Source of the DNA: Betaproteobacteria bacterium
GTDB taxonomy: Bacteria; Pseudomonadota; Gammaproteobacteria; Burkholderiales; SG8-41
NCBI GenBank assembly: GCA_947467315.1
Contig: CANIID010000003.1
Span: forward strand, 1-49,699
Direction: 5' to 3'
Length of the DNA stretch: 49,699 nucleotides
Shown: positions 33,305 to 42,330 of the stretch, one piece after another
How the letters are laid out: each line of letters begins with the position of its first letter
Numbering within the stretch: the stretch's first letter is position 1
Translations under genes and position numbers: made by a program
Notes under the pieces: generated by a model
Seen by the model: only the letters and a program-made list of their open reading frames with translations
Database searches by the model: none
Told to the model about the DNA's origin: nothing

Positions 33305-33414
33305 CGTCATTCCGGCGAAGGCCGGAATCCAGGTGGTAACCCCATGCGAAGCATCTAAATAATGATCCTTCGGATTGAATTACGCACTGGATTCCGGCCT
33401 TCGCCGGAATGACG
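33305..33414. repeat. Palindromic repeat with perfect 28-bp arms
   Basis: The left arm 33305-33332 (CGTCATTCCGGCGAAGGCCG...) is the exact reverse complement of 33387-33414; a 54-bp spacer lies between them. It sits in the divergent region between the MmgE/PrpD gene and hyuA. A half-size relative occurs at 39014-39043. Confidence 0.9.
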
Positions 33415-33462
33415 GTGGTGGCGTGGCGCGTTTAACGCCAAACGCAGTCAACTGGAAAAACC

Positions 33463-35520
33463 GTGAGCAAGCTATTCGTAGGCATAGACACCGGCGGCAC
33501 CTTCACCGATCTGGTTGCCGCTGATCTCGGCAACGGGCGCCACTATTATCACAAGGTGCCCACCACCACGGGTGATCCGGCGCGCGGCATTCTGGAAGGC
33601 ATCGCCGAGTTGCTCGATCAAAACAGCATCGCGCGCCGCGACGTGGCATTTCTGGTGCTGGGCACCACGCTCGCTACCAACGCGGTGCTCGAAGGCAAAT
33701 GGGCCCGCACCGGTGTCATCACCACCGCGGGGTTTCGCGACGTGCTCGAACTCGCGCGCCAACGCCGCCCGCACTATTTCAATCTGGATATCCCGAAGCC
33801 CATGCCGCCCGCGCCGCGCGATTGCCGGCTGGAAGTGAGCGAGCGCGTGGCGCAGGATGGATCCGTGGTCACGCCGTTGGTGGAAGACGATGTGCGCCGC
33901 GCCGTCGCGGTCTTGAAAACCAAGCAGGTGGAAGCGGTGGCGATCTGCTTCATGCACGCCTATGCGAACGCGGATCACGAGGCGCGCGCGCGGGCGCTGG
34001 TGAAATCGTTGTGGCCGGAAGTTTATCTTTGCACGTCGAGCGAGGTGCTGGGCGAATTTCGCGAGTTCGAGCGCTTCTCCACCGCGACGGTCAACGCGAG
34101 CCTGATGCCGATCATGGATCACGCCCTGTCGCAGTTTGAAAAGGGCGTGGCGGCGCAGGGTATTCCGCGCACGCCGCGCGTGATGCAGTCCAACGGCGGC
34201 GCGGTATCGCCGGGGGCGGTGCGCAAGATGCCGGTGAATACGTTTTTCTCCGGGCCGGCGGGTGGTGTCATCGGCACGGTCGGCCTCGGGCGCCAACTCA
34301 AAGCGCCAAACCTGATTGCGTTCGACATGGGCGGCACCTCAACGGACGTGTGCCTGATTCGCGATGGCGAGCCGGCGAAAAAAAGCGAACGCCAGATGGG
34401 CGGCTTTCCCGTGCGCACGCGCACGCTCGACATCCACACCATTGGTGCGGGCGGCGGTTCGATTGCGTGGATCGACGCGGGCGGTTTGCTTAAAGTGGGG
34501 CCGCAGAGCGCGGGCGCGTATCCGGGGCCGGCGGCGTATGGACGTGGCGGCACGCGCGCCACGGTCACCGATGCTAATGTGACGCTCGGACGATTGAGCC
34601 CCAAGTCGCTGCTTGGCGGGCGCATGGCGATGCATCCCGACAAGGCGCACGCGGCGATCGATGATCTGGCGAAATTGTTGCGCGTGGATGCGGTCAAGGC
34701 GGCTGCGGGCGTGCTCGAAATCATCAACGTCAACATGATGGGGGCGGTGCGCGTAATCTCGGTTGAGCAAGGCGAAGACCCGCGCGATTTCACGCTGGTG
34801 GCGTTTGGCGGCGCGGGGCCGCTGCACGCGGCGGACGTGGCGCGCAACATGGGCATGGGCAAAGTGCTGGTGCCGCCGCGGCCGGGTTTGTTGTCGGCGA
34901 TAGGCTTGCTGCATGCGGATGTGCGCGGCGATTTCAGTTTGACGCGTTTGTTGCGCGCGGAGAGTGCGAACGTGAAAGCGTTCAACGCAGGGTTTGCGGA
35001 TTTGAAGCAACGTGGCGTGGCGTGGTTGCGTGGCGAGGGTGAACGCGAAAGCGAAACCAAGGCGAAGTTCGAGTGGCAGGTGGACCTGCGTTACTTCGGC
35101 CAGAATTTTGAACTGATCATGCCGCTGGCCAGTGACCGGTTGAGTGCGGCGAGTCTCAAGCGATTGACGGCTGCCTTCCATCGCCGCCACAGGGCGTTCT
35201 ACGGTTACGACATGCCGGCGCAGCCGGTGGAAATCGTCAACCTGCGGCTGGTGGTAACCGCAGCGCGCAAATCGCTGCCTGTCGCAAAAGTAAATAAAGT
35301 TGTTAAAAAACATATAGTTACAGAAAGGCGCCGCGTGTGGTTTCCTGAAACCGGGTTCGTCCAAACACCCGTTTATGAGCGCGACGCGTTGCCTGCGGGA
35401 TGGCGATCCACAGGGCCGGCGATCATCGAGCAAATGGATTCGACGACCGTGGTGCCGCCCAAAGCGATCATCCATAACGACGCGTTGGGGTATTTGCATC
35501 TGACGCTGGCGAAACAATGA
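33463..35520 (+). CDS. hyuA: Hydantoinase/oxoprolinase subunit A (HyuA)
   Basis: The 685-residue ASKHA-fold ATPase subunit hydrolyses cyclic amides (N-methylhydantoin, 5-oxoproline or related) or acts as a carboxylase subunit. Seen are the phosphate-binding 'FVGIDTGGTFTDLVAADLG' at the N-terminus, 'FSGPAGGVIGTVGLG' and 'IAFDMGGTSTDVCLI' mid-protein, and 'VAFGGAGPLHAADVA' near residue 448. The length is normal for stand-alone HyuA. It starts with GTG and lacks a strong Shine-Dalgarno. Its TGA overlaps the ATG of a SUKH-family gene, which separates it from hyuB. Near its end (35306-35320) it contains an inverted copy of the AT-rich motif, encoding the KKHIV region. Confidence 0.92.
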   Translation: MSKLFVGIDTGGTFTDLVAADLGNGRHYYHKVPTTTGDPARGILEGIAELLDQNSIARRDVAFLVLGTTLATNAVLEGKWARTGVITTAGFRDVLELARQRRPHYFNLDIPKPMPPAPRDCRLEVSERVAQDGSVVTPLVEDDVRRAVAVLKTKQVEAVAICFMHAYANADHEARARALVKSLWPEVYLCTSSEVLGEFREFERFSTATVNASLMPIMDHALSQFEKGVAAQGIPRTPRVMQSNGGAVSPGAVRKMPVNTFFSGPAGGVIGTVGLGRQLKAPNLIAFDMGGTSTDVCLIRDGEPAKKSERQMGGFPVRTRTLDIHTIGAGGGSIAWIDAGGLLKVGPQSAGAYPGPAAYGRGGTRATVTDANVTLGRLSPKSLLGGRMAMHPDKAHAAIDDLAKLLRVDAVKAAAGVLEIINVNMMGAVRVISVEQGEDPRDFTLVAFGGAGPLHAADVARNMGMGKVLVPPRPGLLSAIGLLHADVRGDFSLTRLLRAESANVKAFNAGFADLKQRGVAWLRGEGERESETKAKFEWQVDLRYFGQNFELIMPLASDRLSAASLKRLTAAFHRRHRAFYGYDMPAQPVEIVNLRLVVTAARKSLPVAKVNKVVKKHIVTERRRVWFPETGFVQTPVYERDALPAGWRSTGPAIIEQMDSTTVVPPKAIIHNDALGYLHLTLAKQ

Positions 35521-35975
35521 ACGCGCGCGAAACCGTCGCGGCGTTAGCCGCCAGCTTACAAGCGATTGACGATGCCTTCGATCCTGCATCTGAGCAGGAG
35601 CTATTGCTGGCCGAGGCCACGCTGGGCGTAACGCTGCCGGAACTGTTTCGCGAAATACAAAAATCGTATGGCCGCTGCCGGTTCGCCGGAGAGGCGCTGA
35701 TTCCCGTAAGCGGCGCAGAGGCGTTGAGCATCCTGAGCATTCTGGGTTGCAAAGGCGCGGCGGGGAATTTACTGATGGATTTTCGCGCGCGCGCGGATTT
35801 GCAGGACGCGGGACTGGTGCCGATTGCCGATGACCCGTTTAACAATCGCTACGCTTGGCATTCAGCCCATGGACACGTGGTTTTTATCGACGATGCCAAG
35901 CGCCAGCCACCGCTGTTCGTCGCGGCTACGTTTGAAGATTTTCTCAATAGGATCTGGATCGGTCCGGCTCGTTAA
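35517..35975 (+). CDS. SMI1/KNR4 (SUKH) family protein
   Basis: The 152-residue protein has the SUKH pattern: 'LLAEATLGVTLPELFREIQK' (~30-49), 'LVPIADDPFNNRYAWHS' (~101-117), 'GHVVFIDD' and 'FVAATFEDFLNRI' at the C-terminus. SUKH proteins are mostly immunity proteins against contact-dependent or polymorphic nuclease toxins; others act as scaffolds. Here it overlaps the hyuA stop by 4 bp (ATGA) and ends 29 bp before hyuB, so it is translated with both hydantoinase subunits. No toxin gene is adjacent. A chaperone-like role for the HyuAB complex or an inserted orphan immunity gene are both possible. Confidence 0.75.
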   Translation: MNARETVAALAASLQAIDDAFDPASEQELLLAEATLGVTLPELFREIQKSYGRCRFAGEALIPVSGAEALSILSILGCKGAAGNLLMDFRARADLQDAGLVPIADDPFNNRYAWHSAHGHVVFIDDAKRQPPLFVAATFEDFLNRIWIGPAR

Positions 35976-36004
35976 CGCGGATAGCTGATAACGCTGAGAG
36001 TGCC

Positions 36005-37675
36005 ATGAAACGCAAAATCGACCCCATCAAATCCGAAGTCATCGCGCGCTTTCTGCTCGCCACCGCCGAGGAAATGGCCGCAACGCTGATGCGCACGGCG
36101 TTTTCGCCCAACATCAAGGAGCGCGCGGATTGCTCCACCGCGATCTTCGACGTGGCGGGCGAGGTGATCGCGCTGGCGCAGCGTGTGCCGATTCATTTGG
36201 GTTCGATGGTCGGCGCAGTAGCTGAAATTCTGAAGCGATTTCCGATGGGCGACATCCTGCCCGGCGACATGTTTGTCGCCAACGATCCGTACAACGGCGG
36301 CGGCACGCATCTGCCGGACATCAACGTCATCGCGCCGGTGTTCGCGGGCAAAAAAATCGTTGCCTTCGTCGCCAACATCGCGCATCACGCCGACGTCGGC
36401 GGCATGGTGCCCGGCTCGGAAGCGGCGGTGTGCAAATCGATTTATCAGGAAGGTCTGCGCATCCCGCCGGTGCGCGTGATGCGCGAGGGCAAGGTCAATC
36501 GTGATGTGGTCGATATCATTCTGTTGAACTCGCGCACGCCGGATGAACGCGTGGGCGACCTCAACGCGCAGTTCGCCGCCAACACCGTAGGCGCGCGCAG
36601 CGTGCTGCAATTGTTTGACCGCTATGGATTGAAAGAAACGCAAGAAGCGATCGCGGGTTATCTGGATTTCACTGAAAAACGTTTTCGTGCCGCCATCAAC
36701 CGGCTGCCGCGCGGACGCTATGTGGCAGAAGATTTTCTCGATGGCAATCTTGAGGGCGAAACCTGCGCCATCAAACTTGCGCTCACCATCGGCAAAGGCC
36801 GCATGGATTTCGATTTCACCGGCTCGGGCAAACAACTCGAGAGCGCGCGCAATATCCCGTATCGCGCGTTGCTGGCCACAGTGTACACGGTCGCTAAAGC
36901 CATGCTCGACCCGGAAGTGCCGGCCAACGCCGGCTACTACCGCACCCTGCACATCAAGGCGCCGCCGGGCTGCGTGGTGGGGCCGGTGCCGCCGGCGGCG
37001 ATTGGCTGCCGTTCCATTTCGGCGAGCGTGTTGGGAGACGTGATCGCCAATGCGCTGTCGCAGGCGATGCCGGATAAAGCCCTGGCCGGCAGCGGACCGC
37101 ATCATTTGTTCGTGCTGTCCGGCACCGATCCGCGCACGGGTGTTTATTTCGTCGATTACGAAACCGTGGCGGGCGGCATGGGCGCGCGCGCCAATCGTGA
37201 CGGCGTGGACGGTGTGCGTGTGCATGCTTCCGGCTCATCGAATCTGCCGAGCGAGGCGCTGGAGCATGCGTATCCATTCCGCGTGGAGCGTTACGCGCTG
37301 TGGGATGAATCCTCCGGCCCCGGCCAGTATCGCGGCGGCGCGGGCGTGATCCGTGATTACCGCGTGCTGGCCGACGACATCGTGGTGAGCCTGTCGTCGG
37401 AGCGGCAGCATGTGGCTTCGCCCGGCATGGCGGGCGGCGGATCGGGCGCGTGCGGCCTGTTTGTGTTGAATCCGGATACGCCGCAGGAGCGCGTTTTACC
37501 TTCTGCTGCTGCCGACATACCATTGCCGCGCGGCAGTGTGTTGCGTATTTGCACGCCGGCGGGCGCGGGCTATGGCGATTCAAAAAAGCGTACCATCAGC
37601 GCGGTAGAAAAGGATGTGGTGGAAGGGCGTATCTCGCCGGACTACTCATCGAGAATTTATTTGGAAGGATCGTAA
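36005..37675 (+). CDS. hyuB: Hydantoinase/oxoprolinase subunit B (HyuB)
   Basis: The 556-residue partner of HyuA has landmarks 'MRTAFSPNIKERADCSTAIF', 'GDMFVANDPYNGGGTHLPD' and 'VANIAHHADVGG', with the His/Asp residues thought to bind a metal, and 'YETVAGGMGARANRDGVDGV'. The length is typical. With HyuA it opens a cyclic amide or carboxylates a substrate at ATP cost, in the cytosol. A palindromic repeat (37684-37765) follows, then a class V aminotransferase on the same strand. Substrate unknown. Confidence 0.92.
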   Translation: MKRKIDPIKSEVIARFLLATAEEMAATLMRTAFSPNIKERADCSTAIFDVAGEVIALAQRVPIHLGSMVGAVAEILKRFPMGDILPGDMFVANDPYNGGGTHLPDINVIAPVFAGKKIVAFVANIAHHADVGGMVPGSEAAVCKSIYQEGLRIPPVRVMREGKVNRDVVDIILLNSRTPDERVGDLNAQFAANTVGARSVLQLFDRYGLKETQEAIAGYLDFTEKRFRAAINRLPRGRYVAEDFLDGNLEGETCAIKLALTIGKGRMDFDFTGSGKQLESARNIPYRALLATVYTVAKAMLDPEVPANAGYYRTLHIKAPPGCVVGPVPPAAIGCRSISASVLGDVIANALSQAMPDKALAGSGPHHLFVLSGTDPRTGVYFVDYETVAGGMGARANRDGVDGVRVHASGSSNLPSEALEHAYPFRVERYALWDESSGPGQYRGGAGVIRDYRVLADDIVVSLSSERQHVASPGMAGGGSGACGLFVLNPDTPQERVLPSAAADIPLPRGSVLRICTPAGAGYGDSKKRTISAVEKDVVEGRISPDYSSRIYLEGS

Positions 37676-37683
37676 AATATCCA

Positions 37684-37765
37684 CGTCGCTCCCGTGAAAG
37701 AGGGAACCCATACACTACCGGTAGTGGTACGTGTGTTATGGGTTCCCGCCTGCGCGGGAACGACG
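37684..37765. repeat. Palindromic repeat, REP-like
   Basis: CGTCGCTCCCGTGAAAGAGG through ACCCATACAC on the left pairs imperfectly with GTGTTATGGGTTCCCGCCTG through CGACG on the right. The right half closely matches the inner core of the composite palindromes at 11556-11751 and 16161-16331 ('ATGGGTTCCCGCCT.CGCGG'). It lies between hyuB and the aminotransferase gene. Confidence 0.8.
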
Positions 37766-37798
37766 GCGTTTGTATTATCGTTGTCACGGAGCTGAATC

Positions 37799-39007
37799 AT
37801 GAATAAACCCAACACCGAATTCGACATCATCGCCGCATTCCGCGACGACTTTCCCGCCCTGAAAAAGTGGACCTATATGGACGTGGCGGCGCGCGGCGTG
37901 CTGTCGCGCACCACGCGCGCGAAGCTGGATGCGCAAATCGATGATCGCATGATGAATGGCGGCGACAAGGATCGATTTTTTGCGCTGATCGAAGAGGCGC
38001 GCGGCCGTTTTGCGCAACTGATTAATGCCTCACCCGAGGAGGTCACCTACACCAAGAATATTTCCGAGGGCCTCAACATGGTGGCCACCGGCATTCAATG
38101 GAAAGCTGGCGACAACGTGGTGCTGTGCCCCGAGCTGGAGCACCCGAATAACGTGTATGCGTGGCTGAATTTGCAGCGCTTCGGCGTGGAAGTGCGCATG
38201 GTCAAGCCGCGTGACAACGCGATACCTGTCGATGACCTGATCGCCAAAATGGATGCGCGCACCCGCTGCGCGACCGTATCCACGGTGACGTTTGCGCCGG
38301 GCTTTCGCACCGACATCGATACCTTGGGCCGCGCCTGCCGTGAGCGCGGCGTGCTGTTGCTGGTGGATGCCGCCCAGTCCGCCGGCAAGCTGCACACGGA
38401 TGTGCAGCAGTCGAACATCGATGCGCTGACCGTATCCACGCAGAAGGGCTTGTTGGGACTCTATGGCATGGGATTTTTGTATGTGCGGCGCGAGTGGGCT
38501 GAAAAAATGCAGCCGGCGTATCTCGCGCGTTTCGGCGTCGATCTGGGAGATGCGCATGAAGCATCGATGGGCGATATGTCGTTCAAACTCGCCGAAGGCG
38601 CGCGTCGATTTGATTTGGGCAACTACAATTTCGCGGCGACGGCAGCGGTGAACGCGTCGATGAAGCAGTTGCTCGACATCGGCACGCAACGTATCGAAAA
38701 ACACGTTACGGGCCTGGTGCACGCGCTGGCGCAAGGTTATGTGGACATGGGCGTGCCCGTGGCCGGTGGCAAGCCGGGGCCGCATCTGGCAGGCATCGTG
38801 ACCATCGGCAACATGAGTGCCAATCATTACGGTTCCGATGACGAACGCTTCAATGGGTTGTACCAATATCTCGGCGACAATCAGGTGAAGCTGTCGATAC
38901 GGCGCGGGCTGCTGCGCTTTTCGTTGCATGCGTATAACGACCTGGATGATGTGAATCGCGTGCTGGATTTGAGCCGGAAATTTCTTCGCGCTGACACACG
39001 CGGATAA
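37799..39007 (+). CDS. Class V aminotransferase (PLP-dependent)
   Basis: The 402-residue fold-type I PLP enzyme resembles cysteine desulfurase or isopenicillin-epimerase-like class V proteins. Seen: 'EEVTYTKNISEGLNMVA' (phosphate region), 'LVDAAQSAGKLHTDV' (Asp to the PLP nitrogen), and 'VSTQKGLLGLYGMGFLYV' with Lys216 as the Schiff-base lysine. No cysteine in the C-terminal loop matches the catalytic one of IscS, so desulfuration is unlikely. The start has CGGAG (37788-37792) six bases upstream. It sits between HyuAB and a threonine-synthase-like enzyme, consistent with amino-acid breakdown. Confidence 0.88.
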   Translation: MNKPNTEFDIIAAFRDDFPALKKWTYMDVAARGVLSRTTRAKLDAQIDDRMMNGGDKDRFFALIEEARGRFAQLINASPEEVTYTKNISEGLNMVATGIQWKAGDNVVLCPELEHPNNVYAWLNLQRFGVEVRMVKPRDNAIPVDDLIAKMDARTRCATVSTVTFAPGFRTDIDTLGRACRERGVLLLVDAAQSAGKLHTDVQQSNIDALTVSTQKGLLGLYGMGFLYVRREWAEKMQPAYLARFGVDLGDAHEASMGDMSFKLAEGARRFDLGNYNFAATAAVNASMKQLLDIGTQRIEKHVTGLVHALAQGYVDMGVPVAGGKPGPHLAGIVTIGNMSANHYGSDDERFNGLYQYLGDNQVKLSIRRGLLRFSLHAYNDLDDVNRVLDLSRKFLRADTRG

Positions 39008-39013
39008 CCCACG

Positions 39014-39043
39014 CCGTCATTCTGGCCTTCGCCAGAATGACGG
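39014..39043. repeat. Short hairpin repeat
   Basis: CCGTCATTCTGG and CCAGAATGACGG are perfect arms around CCTTCG. It begins seven bases after the aminotransferase stop and could act as a weak terminator or RNA-stabilising hairpin, but it lacks a T-run. The arms match one end of the 33305-33414 palindrome. Confidence 0.75.
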
Positions 39044-39067
39044 GGTATATGTAACTATTTGTTTATT

Positions 39068-40204
39068 ATGAACTATATAGAACCGACCACCGGTACAACT
39101 TACCCCACCGACACCGCCCGCTGGTGTGCCGACAGCGGCGGCTATTTGAATCTCACGCCCGGCGAGGGATTGAAACGCGGCGATATTCACACGTCGCGCT
39201 ACTCGGTATGGCGCTACGCCAAGGCCATCGGCGTTGATGATAAGCACGCAGTAACCATGGGCGAAGGCTGGACACCGTTGACGTGTGGCGAGTGGCAAGG
39301 CGCGCCGATGATGTTCAAACTCGAATTCATGATGCCCACCGGCTCGTTCAAGGATCGCGGTATGACGGTGATGGTGAGTTATCTCAAGAGCCGCGGTATC
39401 TGCGACGTGCTGGAAGATTCCTCCGGCAACGCGGGCGCATCGTTGTCGGCATACGCGGCGGCGGCGGGCATGCGCTGCCGCATTCTGGTGCCGGAAACGG
39501 CGTCGTATCCCAAGATCGCGCAGATCGCGGCGTGCGGCGCCGATGTGGTGACCATACGCGGCACACGTCAGGACGTGGCCGATGCCGCGATGCGCATGAG
39601 CCAGGAAATTTTTTACGCCAGCCACAACTGGCAACCGTTTTTTGCCGAGGGCACCAAGACGCTGGCGTATGAGCTGTGGGAGCAATTGGGCTTCAACGCG
39701 CCGGACAACGTGATCGTGCCGCTGGGCTACGGCAGCAACGTGTCCGGTTGCGCGATAGGCTTCGGAGAACTTCTGCGCAATGGCGAAATCACCAAAATGC
39801 CGCGCATCTTCGGCGTGCAGGCGGCGAACTGCGCGCCGTATTTCAATGCGTTCAAGGCTGGCGTGGAACACTTGGTGCCTACCGACGTGACACCGACGAT
39901 AGCCGAGGGCATCGCATCCTCCAAGCCCACGCGCGTGGCCGAAGCACTGCGCGCGGTGCGTGATTCGGGCGGCAGCATCGTTGCCGTCACCGAGGAGGAA
40001 ATCGTCGCCGCGCTGCGTACTTTTGCGCGCAAGGGGCTGTATGTGGAGCCGACGTCGGCCGCCGCGGGTGCGGGGTTGACGCAGTTGCTGGCGAGCGGGG
40101 CGATCAAGGCCGGAGAATCGACGGTGCTGGTGTTGACGGGAACGGGTTTGAAGGCGTCGGAGAAAATCGGCGATTTATTGAATCTCAAGGCGCGCAGCGA
40201 ATAA
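39068..40204 (+). CDS. Threonine-synthase-like PLP enzyme (fold type II)
   Basis: The 378 residues start at ATG 39068; a TTG at 39059 is possible but unnecessary. The Schiff-base lysine is K95 in 'PTGSFKDRGMTV'. 'EDSSGNAGASLSAYAAAAG' is the substrate loop and 'VPLGYGSNVSG' is near the glycine-rich PLP-phosphate site. This matches threonine synthase and related dehydratases. The homoserine-phosphate pathway genes that usually accompany threonine synthase are absent, so a beta-elimination or substitution role in this catabolic group is likely. The AT-rich upstream motif (39052-39072) overlaps the start and no Shine-Dalgarno is visible. Confidence 0.88.
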   Translation: MNYIEPTTGTTYPTDTARWCADSGGYLNLTPGEGLKRGDIHTSRYSVWRYAKAIGVDDKHAVTMGEGWTPLTCGEWQGAPMMFKLEFMMPTGSFKDRGMTVMVSYLKSRGICDVLEDSSGNAGASLSAYAAAAGMRCRILVPETASYPKIAQIAACGADVVTIRGTRQDVADAAMRMSQEIFYASHNWQPFFAEGTKTLAYELWEQLGFNAPDNVIVPLGYGSNVSGCAIGFGELLRNGEITKMPRIFGVQAANCAPYFNAFKAGVEHLVPTDVTPTIAEGIASSKPTRVAEALRAVRDSGGSIVAVTEEEIVAALRTFARKGLYVEPTSAAAGAGLTQLLASGAIKAGESTVLVLTGTGLKASEKIGDLLNLKARSE

Positions 40205-40221
40205 TCTGCTGCTGCCCGATA

Positions 40222-41235
40222 TTACTGCGAGAAATTCTGCGGCTTGATTTTCGCGGCCTGCACCACGCGCCGCCAGCGCGCGGTTTCGTCTGCCAGCAGT
40301 TTTGCAAATTCCTCCGGCGAGTTTCCGACAATTTCCAGACCTTGTCCGGTGAGACGTTCGCGCACGTCCGGATTCGCCAGCGCCTTCAGACTTTCGCTAT
40401 GCAGACGCGAGATCACGCCGGTGGGTGTTTTGGCGGGTGCGAGCAAGCCTTGCCACGTGACCACTTCATAACCGGGCAATCCGGATTCGGCGACCGTGGG
40501 CAGATCGCGTACCATGGCGAAACGATGGGCGCTGGTGACAGCCACGGCTTTCAGCCTGCCGGTTTTCACTAAAGGCAATCCGGTAGGCACGTTGCTGAAG
40601 GTGAACTGTACTTGTCCGGCTATGGTGTCGGTGGCGGCAAACGGGCCGCCGCGATACGGCACATCGACAATATCGATTTTCGCCATGTACTTGAACAACT
40701 CGCCGGCAAGGTGCGACCCGACGCCGACACCGCCGGTACCGTAGCTCAACTGACCAGGCCTTGCTTTCGCCAACGCGATGAAATCCGCCACCGTTTTTAC
40801 CGGCAACGACGGATGCACCACCAGCAGATACGGCGTGGAGGCAAGCAGTGATATGGGGGAAAAATCGCGCACCGGATCATATGGCAGCTTCGTATACAGG
40901 CTGGCATTGATAGTGTGCGCGGCGGACACCATCACCAGCGTGTAGCCGTCGGGCGCGCTTTTCGCGGTGGCGTCGGCGGCGATGATACCGCCCGCGCCGG
41001 CTCGATTATCGATGGTGAATTGCTGGCCGAGGCTTTCGCCCACTTTCTGGCCAACGATGCGTGCGACGATGTCCACGCCGCTGCCGGCGGGGAACATGAC
41101 AATCACGCGGATGGGTTTTGCGGGATAGGGCGCGGGTTGCGCGGATGCGTCACCGCAGAAAAATGCGGAAACCAGCGTAGTCACCCCAACCGCAAGGCTG
41201 GTGTTAGCCCGGAAATGTCGTGAGGAGAGTGCCAC
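40222..41235 (-). CDS. Bug/TctC-family periplasmic solute-binding protein
   Basis: The 337-residue protein has a signal peptide (NTSLAVGVTTLVSAFFCGDA, cleavage near SAQ). Motifs are 'IRVIVMFPAGSGVDIVARI', 'TIDNRAGAGGIIAADATAK', 'APDGYTLVMV' and 'PYRGGPFAATDTIAG'. It is transcribed toward the threonine-synthase-like gene, with only 17 bp between the stops. A dienelactone hydrolase gene lies 63 bp upstream on the same strand. Ligand unknown; the neighbours suggest a carboxylate linked to amide or lactone breakdown. Confidence 0.9.
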   Translation of the reverse strand: MALSSRHFRANTSLAVGVTTLVSAFFCGDASAQPAPYPAKPIRVIVMFPAGSGVDIVARIVGQKVGESLGQQFTIDNRAGAGGIIAADATAKSAPDGYTLVMVSAAHTINASLYTKLPYDPVRDFSPISLLASTPYLLVVHPSLPVKTVADFIALAKARPGQLSYGTGGVGVGSHLAGELFKYMAKIDIVDVPYRGGPFAATDTIAGQVQFTFSNVPTGLPLVKTGRLKAVAVTSAHRFAMVRDLPTVAESGLPGYEVVTWQGLLAPAKTPTGVISRLHSESLKALANPDVRERLTGQGLEIVGNSPEEFAKLLADETARWRRVVQAAKIKPQNFSQ

Positions 41236-41298
41236 GTTGCGTATGTCCTCGATTCCGGATTGCGCTGTCGCGCATCCGGAATGCCAGTGTTTCGTCTA

Positions 41299-42168
41299 TC
41301 AGGCCACGCCGTACTGCTTAAACCACGCCAGCATGCGCTTGAAGCCATCATCCGCGGCTTCCTTGCGATAGCTCGGGCGATAGTCGGCGTAGAACGCGTG
41401 CGGCGCGCCGTAGTAAAGCACGATGTTGCTCACCGTGTTGCCTGCGGCTTTTAACGCCTCGCGCATTTGTTCGACGTGCGCCACGGGGATGCCGGCGTCT
41501 TCCGCGCCGTAGAGGCCGAGCACGGGCACTTTGAGCGTGGCGGCAAACTCGACCGGGTAGACGGGTTGCAGCGGCGCTTTGCTCGGCGCGACCAAACGGC
41601 CATACCATGCCACGCCGGCGTTGACTTTCGGGTTGTGCAGGCAATACGACCAGGTGATGCGCCCACCCCAGCAGAAACCCGTGACGGCGAGTTTGCTGGT
41701 GTCGCCTTTGCCACTGGCGCCTGCGTGAACCACGGCGGTGTCGAGGTCGGACATCACCACGCTGTCGGGCACGTGGTTCACCACTTTGGCGAATATTTCC
41801 TGATTGTCCGTAAACTTTGTGACATCGCCGTGGCGGTGGTAGTGATCGACCGCAATAGCGAAATAGCCCTGCTTTGCCAGACGCCGGCAGACATCTTTGA
41901 TGTGTTCATGCAGACCGAAAATTTCCTGCACCACCAGCACCACCGGAAATTTTCCGTCCTTGCTCGGGTGCGCGCGATAGGCGGGGACGACACCGGTCAT
42001 GGTATTGAGATGCACTTCGCCCGCCACGAGGCCTGTCGTGTCGGTGGTGATGGTGGATGCGGCAATCGGTTGCACCAGTTTTGCCCAACCCTGCGGCAAT
42101 AATTGTTTGACGGCTTCGCCCAGCGAGGGCGTTTGCGGCAATAGGCCGTTGACGGTGGTATCGGTCAT
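41299..42168 (-). CDS. Dienelactone hydrolase family protein
   Basis: The 289-residue alpha/beta hydrolase has the dienelactone-hydrolase triad: C166 in 'VTGFCWGGRIT', D224 in 'LYGAEDAGIP', and H257 in 'YYGAPHAFYADY'. 'VVQEIFGLHEHIKDV' is also characteristic. About 60 residues precede the catalytic domain, which makes it longer than classical ClcD. There is no signal peptide, so it is cytosolic. It hydrolyses a lactone or related ester; the link to aromatic ring cleavage is not supported here because no ring-cleavage genes are present. The start has GGAAAACCTGTC upstream. Confidence 0.88.
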   Translation of the reverse strand: MTDTTVNGLLPQTPSLGEAVKQLLPQGWAKLVQPIAASTITTDTTGLVAGEVHLNTMTGVVPAYRAHPSKDGKFPVVLVVQEIFGLHEHIKDVCRRLAKQGYFAIAVDHYHRHGDVTKFTDNQEIFAKVVNHVPDSVVMSDLDTAVVHAGASGKGDTSKLAVTGFCWGGRITWSYCLHNPKVNAGVAWYGRLVAPSKAPLQPVYPVEFAATLKVPVLGLYGAEDAGIPVAHVEQMREALKAAGNTVSNIVLYYGAPHAFYADYRPSYRKEAADDGFKRMLAWFKQYGVA

Positions 42169-42330
42169 GACAGGTTTTCCTTTGATAGTTCAGGTTTGGA
42201 AAGGGGGAATACATTGAGCTGGAAACCCCAGTATAGCGGGCTTGCTTGACACTGCGAAGTCACGCACATAGATTCGACGCTCTGGTATTCGCCATATTGG
42301 CTTTTCCGACGAACCAAGCGGGGGTATGTG

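Noticed and set aside
37799..39007. Cysteine desulfurase (IscS/NifS)
   Set aside because: No active-site cysteine loop in the C-terminal third and no Fe-S assembly genes adjacent.
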